From contig NZ_SLZN01000005.1 of assembly GCF_004346035.1 (NCBI RefSeq), positions 124,001-188,000 on the forward strand: a DNA stretch of 64,000 nucleotides, read 5' to 3'. Position numbers and translations under genes: made by a program. Of the stretch, positions 1 through 8,949 are shown piece after piece. Numbering within the stretch: position 1 is the stretch's first letter; each line of letters starts with the position of its first letter. The stretch is from Acidomonas methanolica. GTDB taxonomy: Bacteria; Pseudomonadota; Alphaproteobacteria; Acetobacterales; Acetobacteraceae. Under the pieces are notes generated by a model. That model was given only the letters and a program-made list of their open reading frames with translations. It was not told the origin of the DNA and did no database searches.

Positions 1-35
1 GCGTCATACTGGTAGTGGCCGATGGGGGCGTTCAT
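1..35 (-). CDS. 5' end of a gene cut by the window edge, probably sulfite reductase
   Basis: An ATG at 35-33 on the minus strand opens a frame that runs off the window; the visible residues are MNAPIGHYQYD. It follows the DUF2849 gene by 12 bases in a sulfate assimilation run. In alphaproteobacteria the gene after DUF2849 is usually the nitrite/sulfite reductase haemoprotein (CysI), and these proteins often begin with a short segment containing Y-x-Y-D. The assignment rests on context and 11 residues only. Confidence 0.4.
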   Translation of the reverse strand, partial: MNAPIGHYQYD

Positions 36-47
36 CTCAGGCGATCC

Positions 48-329
48 TCATACCGTCGGCCCGAAGGCCCTGATCCTCTCCCGCATCGTCGCGGGAACCG
101 GCGGCGCGCCGGGCGTGACGGCGACCTTGTAGACGCCGACCACGCCGTCCTTCTGCGCGTCCACTCCGGCCAGCGCCGCCTCGGCCTCGTCGGCATCGAG
201 CAGCGCGGCCCTGTCGAAGGCGGACCACCACGCGCCGGCGGCATCACGCCAGACGATGACTCCATCCAGCAGGCGGTTGGCCGTCAGGGCGAGCTTCTGT
301 CCGGCGCCAAGGCGGGCGGGATGCAGCAT
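48..329 (-). CDS. DUF2849 domain protein
   Basis: A 93-residue small soluble protein. It matches the DUF2849 type: an N-terminal stretch with TANRLLDGVIVWRD, then a WW pair and a run of acidic residues. Such proteins are encoded beside sulfite reductase genes in alphaproteobacteria and their biochemical role is unknown to me. The start codon overlaps the last base of cysNC, and the probable sulfite reductase follows 12 bases later, so it is almost certainly cotranscribed with sulfate activation genes. No signal peptide or metal motif is visible. Confidence 0.7.
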   Translation of the reverse strand: MLHPARLGAGQKLALTANRLLDGVIVWRDAAGAWWSAFDRAALLDADEAEAALAGVDAQKDGVVGVYKVAVTPGAPPVPATMRERIRAFGPTV

Positions 330-2200
330 CAGAGCGCGACTTCGCGGCGGATGAAGGCGGCGAGCCGCTCGGCCAGCGCCGCCGCATCCCCGTCGGCCAG
401 AACCAGCGCCGGCGCGTCGGGCGCTTCATACGGCGCGCTGACGCCGGTGAACTCGGGGATCTTCCCCGCCTTCGCCGCCGCATAGAGCCCCTTCGGATCG
501 CGCGCCTCGCAGGTGGCGAGCGGCGTGTCCACGAAAATCTCGTGGAAGGACTCGCCGACGATTTGCCGCGCCATCTCCCGGTCCGCGCGCAGCGGGGAGA
601 CGAGCGCCACGATCACCGCCTGACCGCTCTCGGCGAGAATCTTCGCCACATGCGCCGCACGGCGGATGTTCTCGCGCCGCTCCTCGGGAGAGAAGCCGAG
701 ATCTGAGCAGAGCCCGGCCCGCAGCGTGTCGCCGTCGAGCACGGTGACGGCGCTTCCCCCGGCGGCCAGATCCTCTTCCGCCCGGCGCGCGAGCGTGCTC
801 TTGCCGGAGCCGGGCAGGCCGGTCAGCCAGAACACCGCCGCGCGATGCCCGCGCGCCTTCGCCCGGGCATGGGCGTCGATGCGGCTGGCGGTCGGATGGA
901 TGGCGCGCGCGCCATCGGGCAGCGCGGCCGCGCCGATCAGCGGCGCCCCGGCGACGATGCGCTGGAAGCGATCGACCAGCACGCCGCGCCCGTCGCTCAG
1001 CCCCGGCTGGAACGGATCGAACAGCACCGCATGCGCCGCCGCCAGCGTGACCTCCGCGAACCCGTCCGCCGGCACGGAGTCGCCGGGATTGAGCATGAGC
1101 GTGTCGAGATCGACCACCGCGTCGATGCTCGCCACCGTCACGTCATGCTCGGCGGTGGACAGCCGCAGCGTGAAGCTCTCGCCCACGCGCAACGGCTCGC
1201 TCCGCAGCCAGAACAGGCGCGTGCGGATGCGGGCGGCGCGTTCGGGCGCGGCGGCCGCGTCATCGGCGGGAAACAGCAGATCGCCGCGATCGGGCACGAG
1301 ATCCGGCTCCAGACGCAGGGCGACGGATTCGCCCGCCCCCGCCACCGTGCTCTCCGGCGCATGCCAGCGGCTGATCTCCACCACCGTCGCGACCTGCCCC
1401 TGCGCGCCGATCACGATGCGGTCCCCCGTGCGGACCGCCCCGCGCTCGACACGCCCGGCGACATAGCGCACATCGTCGAAACGATAGACATCCTGCACCG
1501 GCATGCGGAAGGGCAGCGCCGCGCGCGAGCCGGGCGGCGGCACCTGCGCCAGCGCCTCGGTCAGGGTGGGGCCTTCGTACCACGGCGCTTTCTCCGAGCG
1601 CGCGGCGATGTTGTCTCCATCGCGGGCGGAAGCGGGAATCACGGCCTCGACCGCGATCTCCAGACGCCCGAGCAGGGCGCGCACATCCGCCTCGGCCTGC
1701 GCGATCCGCGCCTCGTCGAAACCCAGCAGGTCGGATTTGTTGAGCAGCACGATGACATGGCGGATGCCGATGAGCCGCAGCAGCATCGCATGGCGGCGCG
1801 TCTGCTCCTGCGCGCCTTCCTGCGCGTCCACAACCAGCACGGCGGCCTCCGCGTCGGCCGCGCCGGTGATCATGTTGCGCAGGAACTGGCGATGGCCCGG
1901 CGCATCGACGATCACATATTCCCGCCCGCCGAGATGAAAGGGAATCCGCGTGGAATCCACGGTCACGCCCTGGTCGCGCTCGATCTGCAAACTGTCGAGC
2001 AGGAAGGACCACTCGATATGCAGCCCGCGCTTGCGGCTGGATTCGACGATCTGGGCCAGCTTGCCTTCCTGAAGGCTGCCCGTGTCATGCAGCAGCCGGC
2101 CGATCAGCGTGGACTTGCCGTGATCGACATGCCCGACGATGACGATCGGCGTGGCGGCGGCGCGGTGAGCCCCGATGGCGGGACTCGCAGGCGTGTTCAT
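329..2200 (-). CDS. cysNC: bifunctional sulfate adenylyltransferase subunit 1 / APS kinase (CysN-CysC fusion, NodQ type)
   Basis: About 623 residues. The N-terminal half is an EF-Tu-like GTPase: P-loop GHVDHGKS near residue 24, DAPGHRQF as G3, NKSD as G4, then beta-barrel domains. The C-terminal ~180 residues are an APS kinase with its own P-loop GLPGSGKST and the [16 protein letters not shown] segment. CysN couples GTP hydrolysis to APS formation by CysD, and the kinase phosphorylates APS to PAPS. I chose ATG 2200 because GGGAG precedes it at 5 bases; an ATG at 2212 is an alternative. It follows cysD by about 14 bases in the same operon. Confidence 0.95.
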   Translation of the reverse strand: MNTPASPAIGAHRAAATPIVIVGHVDHGKSTLIGRLLHDTGSLQEGKLAQIVESSRKRGLHIEWSFLLDSLQIERDQGVTVDSTRIPFHLGGREYVIVDAPGHRQFLRNMITGAADAEAAVLVVDAQEGAQEQTRRHAMLLRLIGIRHVIVLLNKSDLLGFDEARIAQAEADVRALLGRLEIAVEAVIPASARDGDNIAARSEKAPWYEGPTLTEALAQVPPPGSRAALPFRMPVQDVYRFDDVRYVAGRVERGAVRTGDRIVIGAQGQVATVVEISRWHAPESTVAGAGESVALRLEPDLVPDRGDLLFPADDAAAAPERAARIRTRLFWLRSEPLRVGESFTLRLSTAEHDVTVASIDAVVDLDTLMLNPGDSVPADGFAEVTLAAAHAVLFDPFQPGLSDGRGVLVDRFQRIVAGAPLIGAAALPDGARAIHPTASRIDAHARAKARGHRAAVFWLTGLPGSGKSTLARRAEEDLAAGGSAVTVLDGDTLRAGLCSDLGFSPEERRENIRRAAHVAKILAESGQAVIVALVSPLRADREMARQIVGESFHEIFVDTPLATCEARDPKGLYAAAKAGKIPEFTGVSAPYEAPDAPALVLADGDAAALAERLAAFIRREVAL

Positions 2201-2214
2201 GACGTCTCCCATCT

Positions 2215-3054
2215 TTACAGATACCCCGCGACGCGCAGACGCTCGAACGCGTCTTCCGCCTCATGATCCATGGCGCGCCCGGCGCGCTCGGAGGTCTTGC
2301 TGGTCTCCAGCTCGGCGATCACCTCGGCGACGGTTGCGGCGTTGCTCTCCACCGGGAAGGTGATGTCCGAATCCCCCAGCGAACGGTAGCGCTTGCCGTT
2401 CTTCGCGAAATACAGATCGACCAGCGGAATGTTCTCGCGCTCGATATAGCGCCAGATGTCGATCTCCCGCCACGCCAGCAACGGATGGACGCGGACATGC
2501 ATCCCGTCCTCGTACGGCGTCGCATACTGGTCCCAGAATTCGGGCGGCTGGTTGCGCACGTCCCAGCGATGCCCCGCGCCGCGCGGGCTGAACACGCGCT
2601 CCTTGGCGCGAGTGGCCTGCTCGTCGCGGCGGATGCCCGCGATGACGCCGCGCAGCCTGTGCGTCTCGATCAGCTTCGCCAGCCCCGCCGTCTTGCGCGC
2701 CGCCGACCGCGCGGCGGGCGGCAGGGACGGGTCGATCTCCTCGACCGGCGGGCAGTCGCCCAGCATCAGGTCGAGATTCCACTTCTTCGCGTATTCCGTG
2801 CGGAAGGCATACATCTCGGGGAATTTCTTCCCCGTATCGACATGCATGACCGGGAAGGGCAGGCGGCCCATGAACGCCTTGCGCGCCAGCCACACCATCA
2901 CGTTGCTGTCCTTGCCCAGCGACCAGAGCAGGGCGAGCGGACGCAGCTTTCGATAGGCCTCGCGCAGGATGAAGACGCTCTGCGCCTCCAGCTGATCGAG
3001 ATCGTCCATGACGTGGGATTCGGGCATGACGCGGGGTTCGGAGTGGGATATCAT
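2215..3054 (-). CDS. cysD: sulfate adenylyltransferase subunit 2
   Basis: A 279-residue cytoplasmic enzyme of the PAPS-reductase-like fold that adenylates sulfate with ATP together with CysN. Family markers are [12 protein letters not shown] (the PP-loop variant), [16 protein letters not shown], the arginine-rich [17 protein letters not shown] and the C-terminal ITFPVESNA segment. The ATG at 3054 is preceded by GAGAGACG. An upstream in-frame ATG at 3099 would overlap cysH and looks less likely. It lies 20 bases after cysH and directly before cysNC. Confidence 0.95.
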   Translation of the reverse strand: MISHSEPRVMPESHVMDDLDQLEAQSVFILREAYRKLRPLALLWSLGKDSNVMVWLARKAFMGRLPFPVMHVDTGKKFPEMYAFRTEYAKKWNLDLMLGDCPPVEEIDPSLPPAARSAARKTAGLAKLIETHRLRGVIAGIRRDEQATRAKERVFSPRGAGHRWDVRNQPPEFWDQYATPYEDGMHVRVHPLLAWREIDIWRYIERENIPLVDLYFAKNGKRYRSLGDSDITFPVESNAATVAEVIAELETSKTSERAGRAMDHEAEDAFERLRVAGYL

Positions 3055-3074
3055 CGTCTCTCTGGTCCAGTTCC

Positions 3075-3755
3075 TCAGCTCGGCTGATGGATGCCGCATT
3101 CGATCTTCGCAAGGCCGGACCAGCGTCCGGCGCGGGGGTCTTCCCCGTCCCTGACCGGCCGCGTGCAGGGCGCGCAGCCGATCGAACTGTAGCCCAGCGC
3201 CGCGAGCGGATGACGGGGCAGGGCGCGGCGCGTCATCTCCGCGTCGATCTCCCGCGGCGTCCAGCTCGCCAGCGGATTGATCTTCACCGTCCCGTCCTCC
3301 CGCCGCTCGATGAGCGGCAGGGCCGAGCGCGTCGCCGCCTGGCTGCGCTTGCGCCCGGAGATCCAGGCGTCGAACGGCGGCAGTGCCGCGTCCAGTGGCT
3401 CGACCTTGCGCAGGGCGCAGCAGGCGTCGGGGTCGAAATGCCAGAGCTGGCCGATCGGGTCGCGCGCCGCCAGCGCCTCGTCCGACGGGGCGATCGAGCG
3501 CACGTCGCGCAGCCCGAGATGGCGCGTCAGACTGTCGCGATAGGCGAGCGTCTCCGGGAAATGCTGGCCCGTCTCGAGAAACAGCACCGGCACGTCGGGA
3601 TCGACCTCGGCGGCCATGGCCAGCAGCAGGGCGGATTCGGTGCCGAAGGACGAGACGATGGCGATCCGCCCGCGCAGCACGCGCAGGGCCGTTTCCATCA
3701 GCGACGCTTCCGCCGCCTGCTCCAGCCGATCGAATTCCTCGTCCTGCATTGCCAT
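3075..3755 (-). CDS. cysH: phosphoadenylyl/adenylyl-sulfate reductase (4Fe-4S, APS reductase type)
   Basis: About 226 residues, first gene of the operon. SSFGTESALLL is the PP-loop and LFLETGQHFPETL follows. It carries both cysteine pairs that bind a [4Fe-4S] cluster in APS reductases: CCALRK, then GCAPCT, followed by the catalytic ECGIH near the C-terminus. Enzymes with these pairs usually reduce APS directly with thioredoxin, so the CysC domain made from the same operon is not obviously needed for cysteine synthesis. The ATG at 3755 is preceded by CAGG; an ATG at 3818 is possible. The upstream inverted repeat at 3834-3862 is a likely regulator site. Confidence 0.92.
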   Translation of the reverse strand: MAMQDEEFDRLEQAAEASLMETALRVLRGRIAIVSSFGTESALLLAMAAEVDPDVPVLFLETGQHFPETLAYRDSLTRHLGLRDVRSIAPSDEALAARDPIGQLWHFDPDACCALRKVEPLDAALPPFDAWISGRKRSQAATRSALPLIERREDGTVKINPLASWTPREIDAEMTRRALPRHPLAALGYSSIGCAPCTRPVRDGEDPRAGRWSGLAKIECGIHQPS

Positions 3756-4173
3756 GATGGATGAACCTGAGTCCTGAGTCGCGTCACCCGGATATGGGCA
3801 GGGGTTCCCGATAATCAATCACCGGAAATTGGGCAATAGTTATTTTCCATATTTAACTATTGTGAAATGTTGATTTGAAAGACCGTTTCCCCTTCATCAC
3901 ATGCGCGCGCCAATTCATCACACACATGTCACGGGAACCTTTCCGGCACGGGCGACGAGTCGCCGTCCTATCCTGCGAACGCCATGCGATTCGTCCCCTG
4001 CGCCGCGCCGACCGAAAGAGAACCGCCACGCATCCCACGCGTCCACGTCACATACCGGGTTGCGCCACGACGGACGACCCGCACCGGAATCGACGGGTGT
4101 TCACAACTCTGTACTCTATGGCAGCATCTACAGGATGCAGAGGACGACGCTCCTCTGAGCAAGTGAGGCTGAA
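3756..4173. other. divergent intergenic region between cysH and the SRPBCC gene
   Basis: About 420 bases with no convincing gene. The part next to cysH (3800-3900) is AT-rich and holds the inverted repeat at 3834-3862. The remainder is GC-rich and has short overlapping open frames in several phases without ribosome binding sites. It probably carries the promoters of the two divergent units. Confidence 0.6.
3834..3862. promoter_or_regulatory. inverted repeat upstream of cysH, LysR-type operator candidate
   Basis: Perfect 9-bp arms CAATAGTTA and TAACTATTG are separated by 11 AT-rich bases, about 80 bases upstream of the cysH start. The spacing resembles the T-N11-A layout of LysR-type regulators, and CysB/Cbl-type regulators control sulfate assimilation in other bacteria. 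No regulator gene is adjacent, so the ligand and protein are unknown. Confidence 0.45.
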
Positions 4174-4659
4174 ATGAAGTCGATGTCGAGGAAATTGATT
4201 GCACCGCTGACCGTCGCCGCCATGGCGGCCGCCCCCGCCTACGCGCTCGACGTGACGCGGACGGAGACGATCGCCGCGCCGCCGGCGAAGGTCTGGGCGG
4301 CGATCGCGCCATTCTGCAGCATCGGCGACTGGCATCCCGCCATAGCGAAATGCACGCTCGTCGACGCGGGCGGCCACCCGCAGCGCGATCTGGCGCTGAA
4401 GGGCGGCGGCGAGATCGTCGAACAGCAGGTCTTCATCGACGACGCCAAGATGACCTACACCTATATCATCGTGAAGGGCCCGCTCCCCGTGGCGAATTAC
4501 CAGTCCAGCCTCACGGTGCTGCCGGACGGCAAAGGCTCGAAACTCGTCTGGACCGGCACGTTCGACGCGAAGGGCGCAACGGACGCGAAGGCGAAGGACG
4601 TGATCGCCGGAATCTACGAAAGCGGGCTGAAGGGCATCGCCGCCAAGGTGGCTCAGTAA
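4174..4659 (+). CDS. exported SRPBCC-family protein
   Basis: 161 residues with a clear signal peptide (MKSMSRKLIAPLTVAAMAAA, cleavage near APAYA). The mature part has the START-like pattern of the SRPBCC superfamily: RTETIAAPPAKVWAAIAPFCSIGDWHP near the N-terminus and SKLVWTGTFD before a C-terminal helix. These proteins bind hydrophobic ligands; the ligand here is unknown. The ATG follows AGTGAGGCTGAA, giving a good GAGG site. It is divergent from cysH and convergent with cysG, so its link to sulfur metabolism is positional only. Confidence 0.75.
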   Translation: MKSMSRKLIAPLTVAAMAAAPAYALDVTRTETIAAPPAKVWAAIAPFCSIGDWHPAIAKCTLVDAGGHPQRDLALKGGGEIVEQQVFIDDAKMTYTYIIVKGPLPVANYQSSLTVLPDGKGSKLVWTGTFDAKGATDAKAKDVIAGIYESGLKGIAAKVAQ

Positions 4660-4679
4660 GCCGCCATCGCGGCGCGGCG

Positions 4680-6065
4680 TCACCCGACCGCGCCGCGATG
4701 GCGCACCACCTCGCCGATGATGATCAGCGCCGGGCTTGAGACCGCCCGCTCCCGCGCCAGCGCGGCGAGGGTGGCGAGCGTGCCCGCATGGACGCGCTGG
4801 TCGGGCCGTGTCCCGCGCTCGATGACGGCGGCGGGCCAGTCCGGGGGGAGCCCGTGCTCGGTCAGCCGCGCGCAGAGTTCGGCCAGCGGCGTGAGCCCCA
4901 TATAGATCACGAGCGTCTGGCCGCGCCGCGCCAGAGTCGGCCAGTCGAGAGCGAGCGTGCCGTCGGCACGCGCATGACCGGTGAGAAAGACGCAGATCTG
5001 CGCGCAATCGCGGTGGGTGAGCGGAATCCCCGCCAGCGCCCCGCATCCGCTCGCCGCCGTGATGCCGGGAATGACGCGCACGCGCACCCCCGCCGCCAGC
5101 AGGGCCTCCATCTCCTCGCCGCCCCGCCCGAAGATGAACGGATCGCCCCCCTTGAGGCGCAGCACGCGCTCGCCCGCCTGCGCGCGGCGAATCAATTCCG
5201 CATTGATCTCCGCCTGCGGCAGGGAATGGCGACTCTTCTGCTTGCCCACGAAGACGCGCACCGCGTCCCGGCGCACCCGCTCCAGGATCGCCTCGGGAAT
5301 GAGCTGGTCATAAAGCACCGAATCGCAATTCTGCATCAGCCGCAGCGCCGCGAGCGTCAACATGTCGGGATCGCCGGGACCGGCCCCCACCAGCCACGCC
5401 TCGCCCACGCGCGAATGGCCGCTCACCGCGCGCTCCAGCGCCGCCTGGGCCGCATCGTCCCGCCCGGCCAGAGCGGCTTCCGCCCCCGGACCGTCCACGA
5501 ACATCTCCCAGGCGCGGCGGCGGGCCGTCACCTCCGGCAGGCGCTCCCGAATCCAGGGCCGCCGCCCGCGCATGAACCGCGCCAGCCGCCCCAGCCCCTC
5601 GGGCAGCAACGCTTCGATCTGCAAACGCAGGCGGCGCGCGAGCACCGGCGCGGCCCCGCCGGTCATGATGGCGATCTGAACCGGCCTGCGGTCGATGATG
5701 GCGGGGGTGATGAAGCTGGAAGGCTCCGGATCGTCCACCGCGCAGACGAGGACATTATGCGCCCGCGCGCGATCGGCCACGAGTCGGTTGACCGCTTCGT
5801 CGTCCGTCGCCGCGAAGACGGCCCGCATCCGCGGCAACAGCGCATCGAGCAGCGCCGCGCCGACCGATTCGCCCGCGAGACGGAACCGCCCTTCTTCGTG
5901 CCAGCGCCGCATCTCCGGCCCGAGCGCGCGGGCGATCACATGGATCGTCGCGCCCCGGCTCATCACGAGGCGCGTCTTGTTGGCCGCGATCCCTCCGCCG
6001 CCGACGATCAGGATCTCGGCATCGTCCAGACGCAGGGCGACAGGCAGAAAGGCATCATCATTCAT
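4680..6065 (-). CDS. cysG: siroheme synthase, three-domain CysG
   Basis: 461 residues. The N-terminal ~210 residues form the NAD-dependent precorrin-2 dehydrogenase/ferrochelatase module (LIVGGGGIAANKT, AATDDEAVN). The C-terminal ~245 residues form the uroporphyrinogen-III C-methyltransferase (LVGAGPGDPDMLT, VLRLKGGDPFIFGRGGEE, PGITAASGCGALAGIPLTHR). It makes the siroheme needed by sulfite reductase from uroporphyrinogen III, which fits the adjacent sulfate genes. It is transcribed alone on the minus strand and ends convergently with the SRPBCC gene. Confidence 0.95.
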   Translation of the reverse strand: MNDDAFLPVALRLDDAEILIVGGGGIAANKTRLVMSRGATIHVIARALGPEMRRWHEEGRFRLAGESVGAALLDALLPRMRAVFAATDDEAVNRLVADRARAHNVLVCAVDDPEPSSFITPAIIDRRPVQIAIMTGGAAPVLARRLRLQIEALLPEGLGRLARFMRGRRPWIRERLPEVTARRRAWEMFVDGPGAEAALAGRDDAAQAALERAVSGHSRVGEAWLVGAGPGDPDMLTLAALRLMQNCDSVLYDQLIPEAILERVRRDAVRVFVGKQKSRHSLPQAEINAELIRRAQAGERVLRLKGGDPFIFGRGGEEMEALLAAGVRVRVIPGITAASGCGALAGIPLTHRDCAQICVFLTGHARADGTLALDWPTLARRGQTLVIYMGLTPLAELCARLTEHGLPPDWPAAVIERGTRPDQRVHAGTLATLAALARERAVSSPALIIIGEVVRHRGAVG

Positions 6066-6652
6066 GACAGCATCATGGGCCGCATGACAGAAAAGTTAAA
6101 ACGAAAACGCCCGCGCCACGCCGCTTCAACCCGCGCCGTTCCTGCCCTCCGTCGGAGAACTCCGCCGGAATGGAGCGGGTCATGTCGGGAGAATAATAAC
6201 ATGGATGTCACGATACCTATGCATTATGTCAAAACATGTCAATTAGATATGCGTTTTTTGCATGCATAAAGCTCTGTCGCAAAGGTGATCGCCCATCTCA
6301 TCCACGTGTTATTTGAGACGTCAACGTATCAAATTGGGAGTTTACGGCCCAATCCGCCAAGAGGCCGGCAACGAAAATAAGATTGATTATCAATTTCAAT
6401 TCATACCGGGGTGAGTCGAAGTAAAGTTTTTGTGATATCCAACAAAGAGCCCATGCTTACATTGCATGGTTCCCCGCAACCCGGTAAGCGGATGCAATCT
6501 GGATTTGATGTCAGGACTGTTCACCGAAACCTGGATTGGCGGCGCGGCTGCCGGCGTCGGGACCAGCATCGGACAATGTCTCCGGACGGGACATTTCGCC
6601 GCGACGGTTTCTGCGTTCATCCATATAGACTGAGGGATGAGATACTCTGACG
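6066..6652. other. AT-rich intergenic region upstream of adhA
   Basis: Nearly 590 bases, clearly AT-richer than the flanks between 6190 and 6440. No recognisable gene. A 41-codon frame at 6508-6633 opens with ATG and ends 19 bases before adhA, but it has no convincing ribosome site. The region probably holds the cysG and adhA promoters and a long adhA leader. Confidence 0.5.
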
Positions 6653-8899
6653 ATGACGGCTAAAACAAATCGGCGCAGCAACGCCGCGTCATGGCTTCTG
6701 GGCGGCTGCCTCGCCGCAACGGCTCTCTCCCTCCTTCCACAGGCGCCCGCGCGCGCCCAGGAGACACATGCGGCGGATACCGGCGAGGCCATCATCCATG
6801 CCGACGCCCATCCGGAAAACTGGCTGAGCTACGGCCGCACCTATTCCGAGCAGCGCTACAGCCCGCTCGACCAGATCAACACCTCCAATGTCGGCCAGAT
6901 GAAGCTGGCATGGCATTACGACCTCGACACGAATCGCGGCCAGGAGGGCACGCCCCTCGTCGTTGACGGCGTCCTCTACGCCACCACCAACTGGTCGAAG
7001 ATGAAGGCGGTGGACGCCGCGACGGGCAAGCTGATCTGGGCCTACGATCCCAAGGTGCCGGGCAACATCGCCGACCGGGGCTGCTGCGACACCGTCAATC
7101 GCGGCCTCGCCTACTGGAACGGCAAGGTCTATTTCGGCACGTTCGACGGCCGCCTGATCGCGCTGGACGCCAAGACCGGCAAGCTCGTGTGGCAGGTCTA
7201 CACCATTCCCAAGGAAGCGCAGCTCGGCCATCAGCGCTCCTATACGATCGACATCGCTCCCCGCATCGCCAAGGGCCGCGTGCTGATCGGCAATGGCGGC
7301 GCGGAATTCGGCGCGCGCGGCTTCGTCTCCGCCTATGACGCCGAGACCGGCAAGCTCGACTGGCGCTTCTTCACGGTGCCGAACCCCAAGAACGAGCCGG
7401 ACCACGCCCCCTCCGACTCCATCCTGATGTCCAAGGCCTACAAGACCTGGGGCGACGGCGCATGGAAGCAGCAGGGCGGCGGCGGCACCGTCTGGGATTC
7501 GCTCGTCTACGACCCCGTGACCGACCTCGTCTATATCGGCGTCGGCAACGGCTCGCCCTGGAACTACAAGTTCCGTTCGGGCGGCAAGGGCAACGATCTC
7601 TTCCTCGGCTCCATCGTGGCCGTGAAGCCCGAGACCGGCGAATATGTCTGGCATTTCCAGGAAACGCCGATGGATCAGTGGGACTATACGTCAGTCCAGC
7701 AGATCATGACGCTCGACCTGCCGATCAACGGCGAGACGCGCCACGTCATCGTCCATGCGCCGAAGAACGGCTTCTTCTATATCCTCGACGCGAAGACGGG
7801 CGCCTTCATCTCGGCCAACAATTACGTCTATGAGAACTGGGCCGACGGCGTCGATCCCGTGACCGGCCGCCCCAACATCAAGCCCGAGGCGCTCTGGACG
7901 CTGACCGGCGGCTCGCGCTACGCCATCCCGGGCGATCTCGGCGGCCATAATTTCGCGGCGATGTCCTACGATCCGCAGACCGGCTATGTCTATATCCCGG
8001 CGCAGCAGGTGCCCTTCGCCTACACGCAGCAGGTCGGCGGCTTCAAGGTTCATCCGGACAGCTGGAATCTCGGCCTCGACATGAACAAGGTCGGCCTTCT
8101 GGACAGCGATCCGGAAGGCAAGAAGCAGTTCTTCAACGATCTGAAGGGCTGGATCGTCGCCTGGGACCCGAAGACGCAGAAGGCGGCCTTCACCGTCGAT
8201 CACAAGGGGCCGTGGAACGGCGGCCTCCTGACCACCGCCGGCGGGCTGATCTTCCAGGGCCTGGCGAATGGCGAATTCCACGCCTATGACGCGAAGACGG
8301 GCCAGGATCTCTACACCTTCCCGGCCCAGTCCGGCATCATCGCCCCGCCGATCACCTATACCGCCCACGGCAAGCAGTATGTCGCCGTGGAAGTGGGCTG
8401 GGGCGGCATCTACCCGATCATGCTCGGCGTCGCGGCCCGGCCCTCGGGCTGGACGGTCAACCACTCGCGTCTCATCGCCTTCTCGCTGGACGGCAAGGAC
8501 AGGCTCCCGCCCGATAACGACAAGGGCTTCATCCCCGTCAAACCGCCGGAGCAGGCCGCGAACGCGGATGACAAGGCGCTGGCCGACGGATACTTCCAGT
8601 ATCAGACGTTCTGCGTCGGCTGCCATGGCGACAACGCCGTGTCCGGCGGCGTCCTGCCGGATCTCCGCTGGTCCGGCGCCATCCGCGGCACGCAGAAATT
8701 CTACGACCTCGTCGGCCGCGGCGCCCTGACCGCCTACGGCATGGACCGCTTCGACAAGTCAATGAACCCGCAGCAGATCGAGCATATTCGCGAGTTCCTC
8801 GTGAAGCGCGCCCAGGATACGTACGAGGCTGAAGTGAAGGCCCGGCAGAACCCGCAGGGCATTCCCGACGAGAGCTTCCTCAAAGGGGGTGAGCCGTGA
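6653..8899 (+). CDS. adhA: PQQ-dependent quinohemoprotein alcohol dehydrogenase, large subunit
   Basis: 748 residues. A signal peptide (RSNAASWLLGGCLAATALSL, cleavage near ARAQ) exports it to the periplasm. The body is an eight-bladed propeller with repeated tryptophan-docking motifs (DAKTGKLVWQ, DAETGKLDWRF, KPETGEYVWHF). The vicinal disulfide RGCCDTVNRG packs on PQQ. The C-terminal domain has one haem c site, CVGCH, near residue 653. It oxidises ethanol to acetaldehyde on the outer face of the inner membrane and passes electrons through the subunit II cytochromes to ubiquinone. Length and architecture match acetic acid bacterial AdhA. adhB follows within 50 bases. The small third subunit is not in this window. 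Confidence 0.93.
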   Translation: MTAKTNRRSNAASWLLGGCLAATALSLLPQAPARAQETHAADTGEAIIHADAHPENWLSYGRTYSEQRYSPLDQINTSNVGQMKLAWHYDLDTNRGQEGTPLVVDGVLYATTNWSKMKAVDAATGKLIWAYDPKVPGNIADRGCCDTVNRGLAYWNGKVYFGTFDGRLIALDAKTGKLVWQVYTIPKEAQLGHQRSYTIDIAPRIAKGRVLIGNGGAEFGARGFVSAYDAETGKLDWRFFTVPNPKNEPDHAPSDSILMSKAYKTWGDGAWKQQGGGGTVWDSLVYDPVTDLVYIGVGNGSPWNYKFRSGGKGNDLFLGSIVAVKPETGEYVWHFQETPMDQWDYTSVQQIMTLDLPINGETRHVIVHAPKNGFFYILDAKTGAFISANNYVYENWADGVDPVTGRPNIKPEALWTLTGGSRYAIPGDLGGHNFAAMSYDPQTGYVYIPAQQVPFAYTQQVGGFKVHPDSWNLGLDMNKVGLLDSDPEGKKQFFNDLKGWIVAWDPKTQKAAFTVDHKGPWNGGLLTTAGGLIFQGLANGEFHAYDAKTGQDLYTFPAQSGIIAPPITYTAHGKQYVAVEVGWGGIYPIMLGVAARPSGWTVNHSRLIAFSLDGKDRLPPDNDKGFIPVKPPEQAANADDKALADGYFQYQTFCVGCHGDNAVSGGVLPDLRWSGAIRGTQKFYDLVGRGALTAYGMDRFDKSMNPQQIEHIREFLVKRAQDTYEAEVKARQNPQGIPDESFLKGGEP

Positions 8900-8949
8900 G
8901 CCGCCGCTCCGATCGTCCGGAAACGCACAGCAGCCTCGGGGGCAATGAC

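Noticed and set aside
4048-5046. Long minus frame across the SRPBCC gene and the 3' part of cysG
   Set aside because: Arg/Ala-rich translation and conflict with two well supported genes.
6508-6633. A 41-codon hydrophobic frame just before adhA
   Set aside because: Ends 19 bases before adhA, but has no ribosome site and no recognisable family; kept only as a note to the intergenic entry.
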